From contig JAZDIP010000023.1 in the NCBI GenBank assembly GCA_043804925.1, positions 62,001 through 126,000 of the forward strand: DNA of 64,000 nt, read 5' to 3'. Below are positions 63,956 through 64,000 of this stretch, piece by piece. Origin of the DNA: ChocPot-Mid sp043804925 (lineage in GTDB: Bacteria; Bacteroidota; Ignavibacteria; Kapaibacteriales; UBA2268). Both the position numbers and the translations under genes were made by a program. Position 1 is the first letter of the stretch. The number at the start of each line of letters is the position of its first letter. Under the pieces are notes generated by a model. It saw only the letters and a program-made list of their open reading frames with translations, had not been told where the DNA came from and ran no database searches.

Positions 63956-64000
63956 TTCTCACCTGCTATTTGTTTTTTCTTTCTAATTCATCTTAAAATA

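Noticed and set aside
1..64000. tRNA, rRNA, tmRNA or origin of replication
   Set aside because: No TPsiC-arm-like text with a matching acceptor stem, no rRNA motif and no DnaA-box cluster was seen by eye; a covariance search was not possible.

Overview
This 64 kb window is A+T-rich bacterial DNA. It most likely comes from the Bacteroidota/Chlorobiota branch (FCB group), possibly an Ignavibacteria- or Kapabacteria-like lineage. The evidence is at least eight proteins ending in a type IX secretion (T9SS) type A C-terminal sorting domain, many OmpA-family and lipoprotein genes, and scattered GGAGG-type ribosome sites. The lineage is inference; no rRNA, tRNA or CRISPR array was seen.

Layout. 1-3083: tail of a T9SS cargo and an AAA ATPase-TPR protein. 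3538-12429 (minus strand): a YbhGFSR-like tripartite ABC export operon, reading TetR regulator, TolC-like channel, HlyD-like lipoprotein, a T9SS-sorted beta-propeller inside the operon, two separate ABC ATPases (YbhF split in two) and two ABC-2 permeases. 12430-12860: a gene-free region with candidate operators and a structured element. 12861-15759: a Cys-rich secreted protein and a 13-Asp-box T9SS propeller. 15766-17648 (minus): MlaF-like ATPase, peroxiredoxin-like lipoprotein, ArsC/Spx-like protein. 17910-20154: two overlapping lipoproteins of unknown function. 20453-26739 (minus): T9SS cargo with FN3 and carboxypeptidase-regulatory repeats, a lipoprotein, an ECF sigma factor with a membrane anti-sigma whose C-terminus looks like an outer-membrane barrel, and an OmpA-family protein. 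27134-35079 (plus): a 1556-residue tail-fibre-like repeat protein, a T9SS protein and a porin-like protein with two OmpA domains. 35267-53112 (minus): threonine dehydratase-like enzyme, CheR-TPR, adenylate kinase, Yip1 protein, a 1370-residue T9SS protein, MlaD, SSB, two lipoproteins, FAH-family hydrolase, PBP1A and an OmpA/PD40 lipoprotein. 53404-58608 (plus): a 1321-residue T9SS protein and a PQQ-propeller lipoprotein. 58798-63955 (minus): a HEPN-MNT pair and a 1465-residue T9SS protein.

Main unusual signal. Many spacers are built of degenerate tandem repeats held in strict 7-bp phase (a second class uses 9 bp). The word changes along an array but the phase does not. Nearly every word carries TAA, TAG or TGA when read on the strand of the gene that ends there. 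About a dozen genes take their stop codon from such an array, and some arrays are translated as N- or C-terminal tails. Other candidates are an anti-sigma factor fused to a barrel-like domain, two unrelated dispersed repeats inserted into the same loop of T9SS sorting domains, a palindrome array with an exact 51-bp period, and a possible attenuator RNA upstream of the tetR gene.
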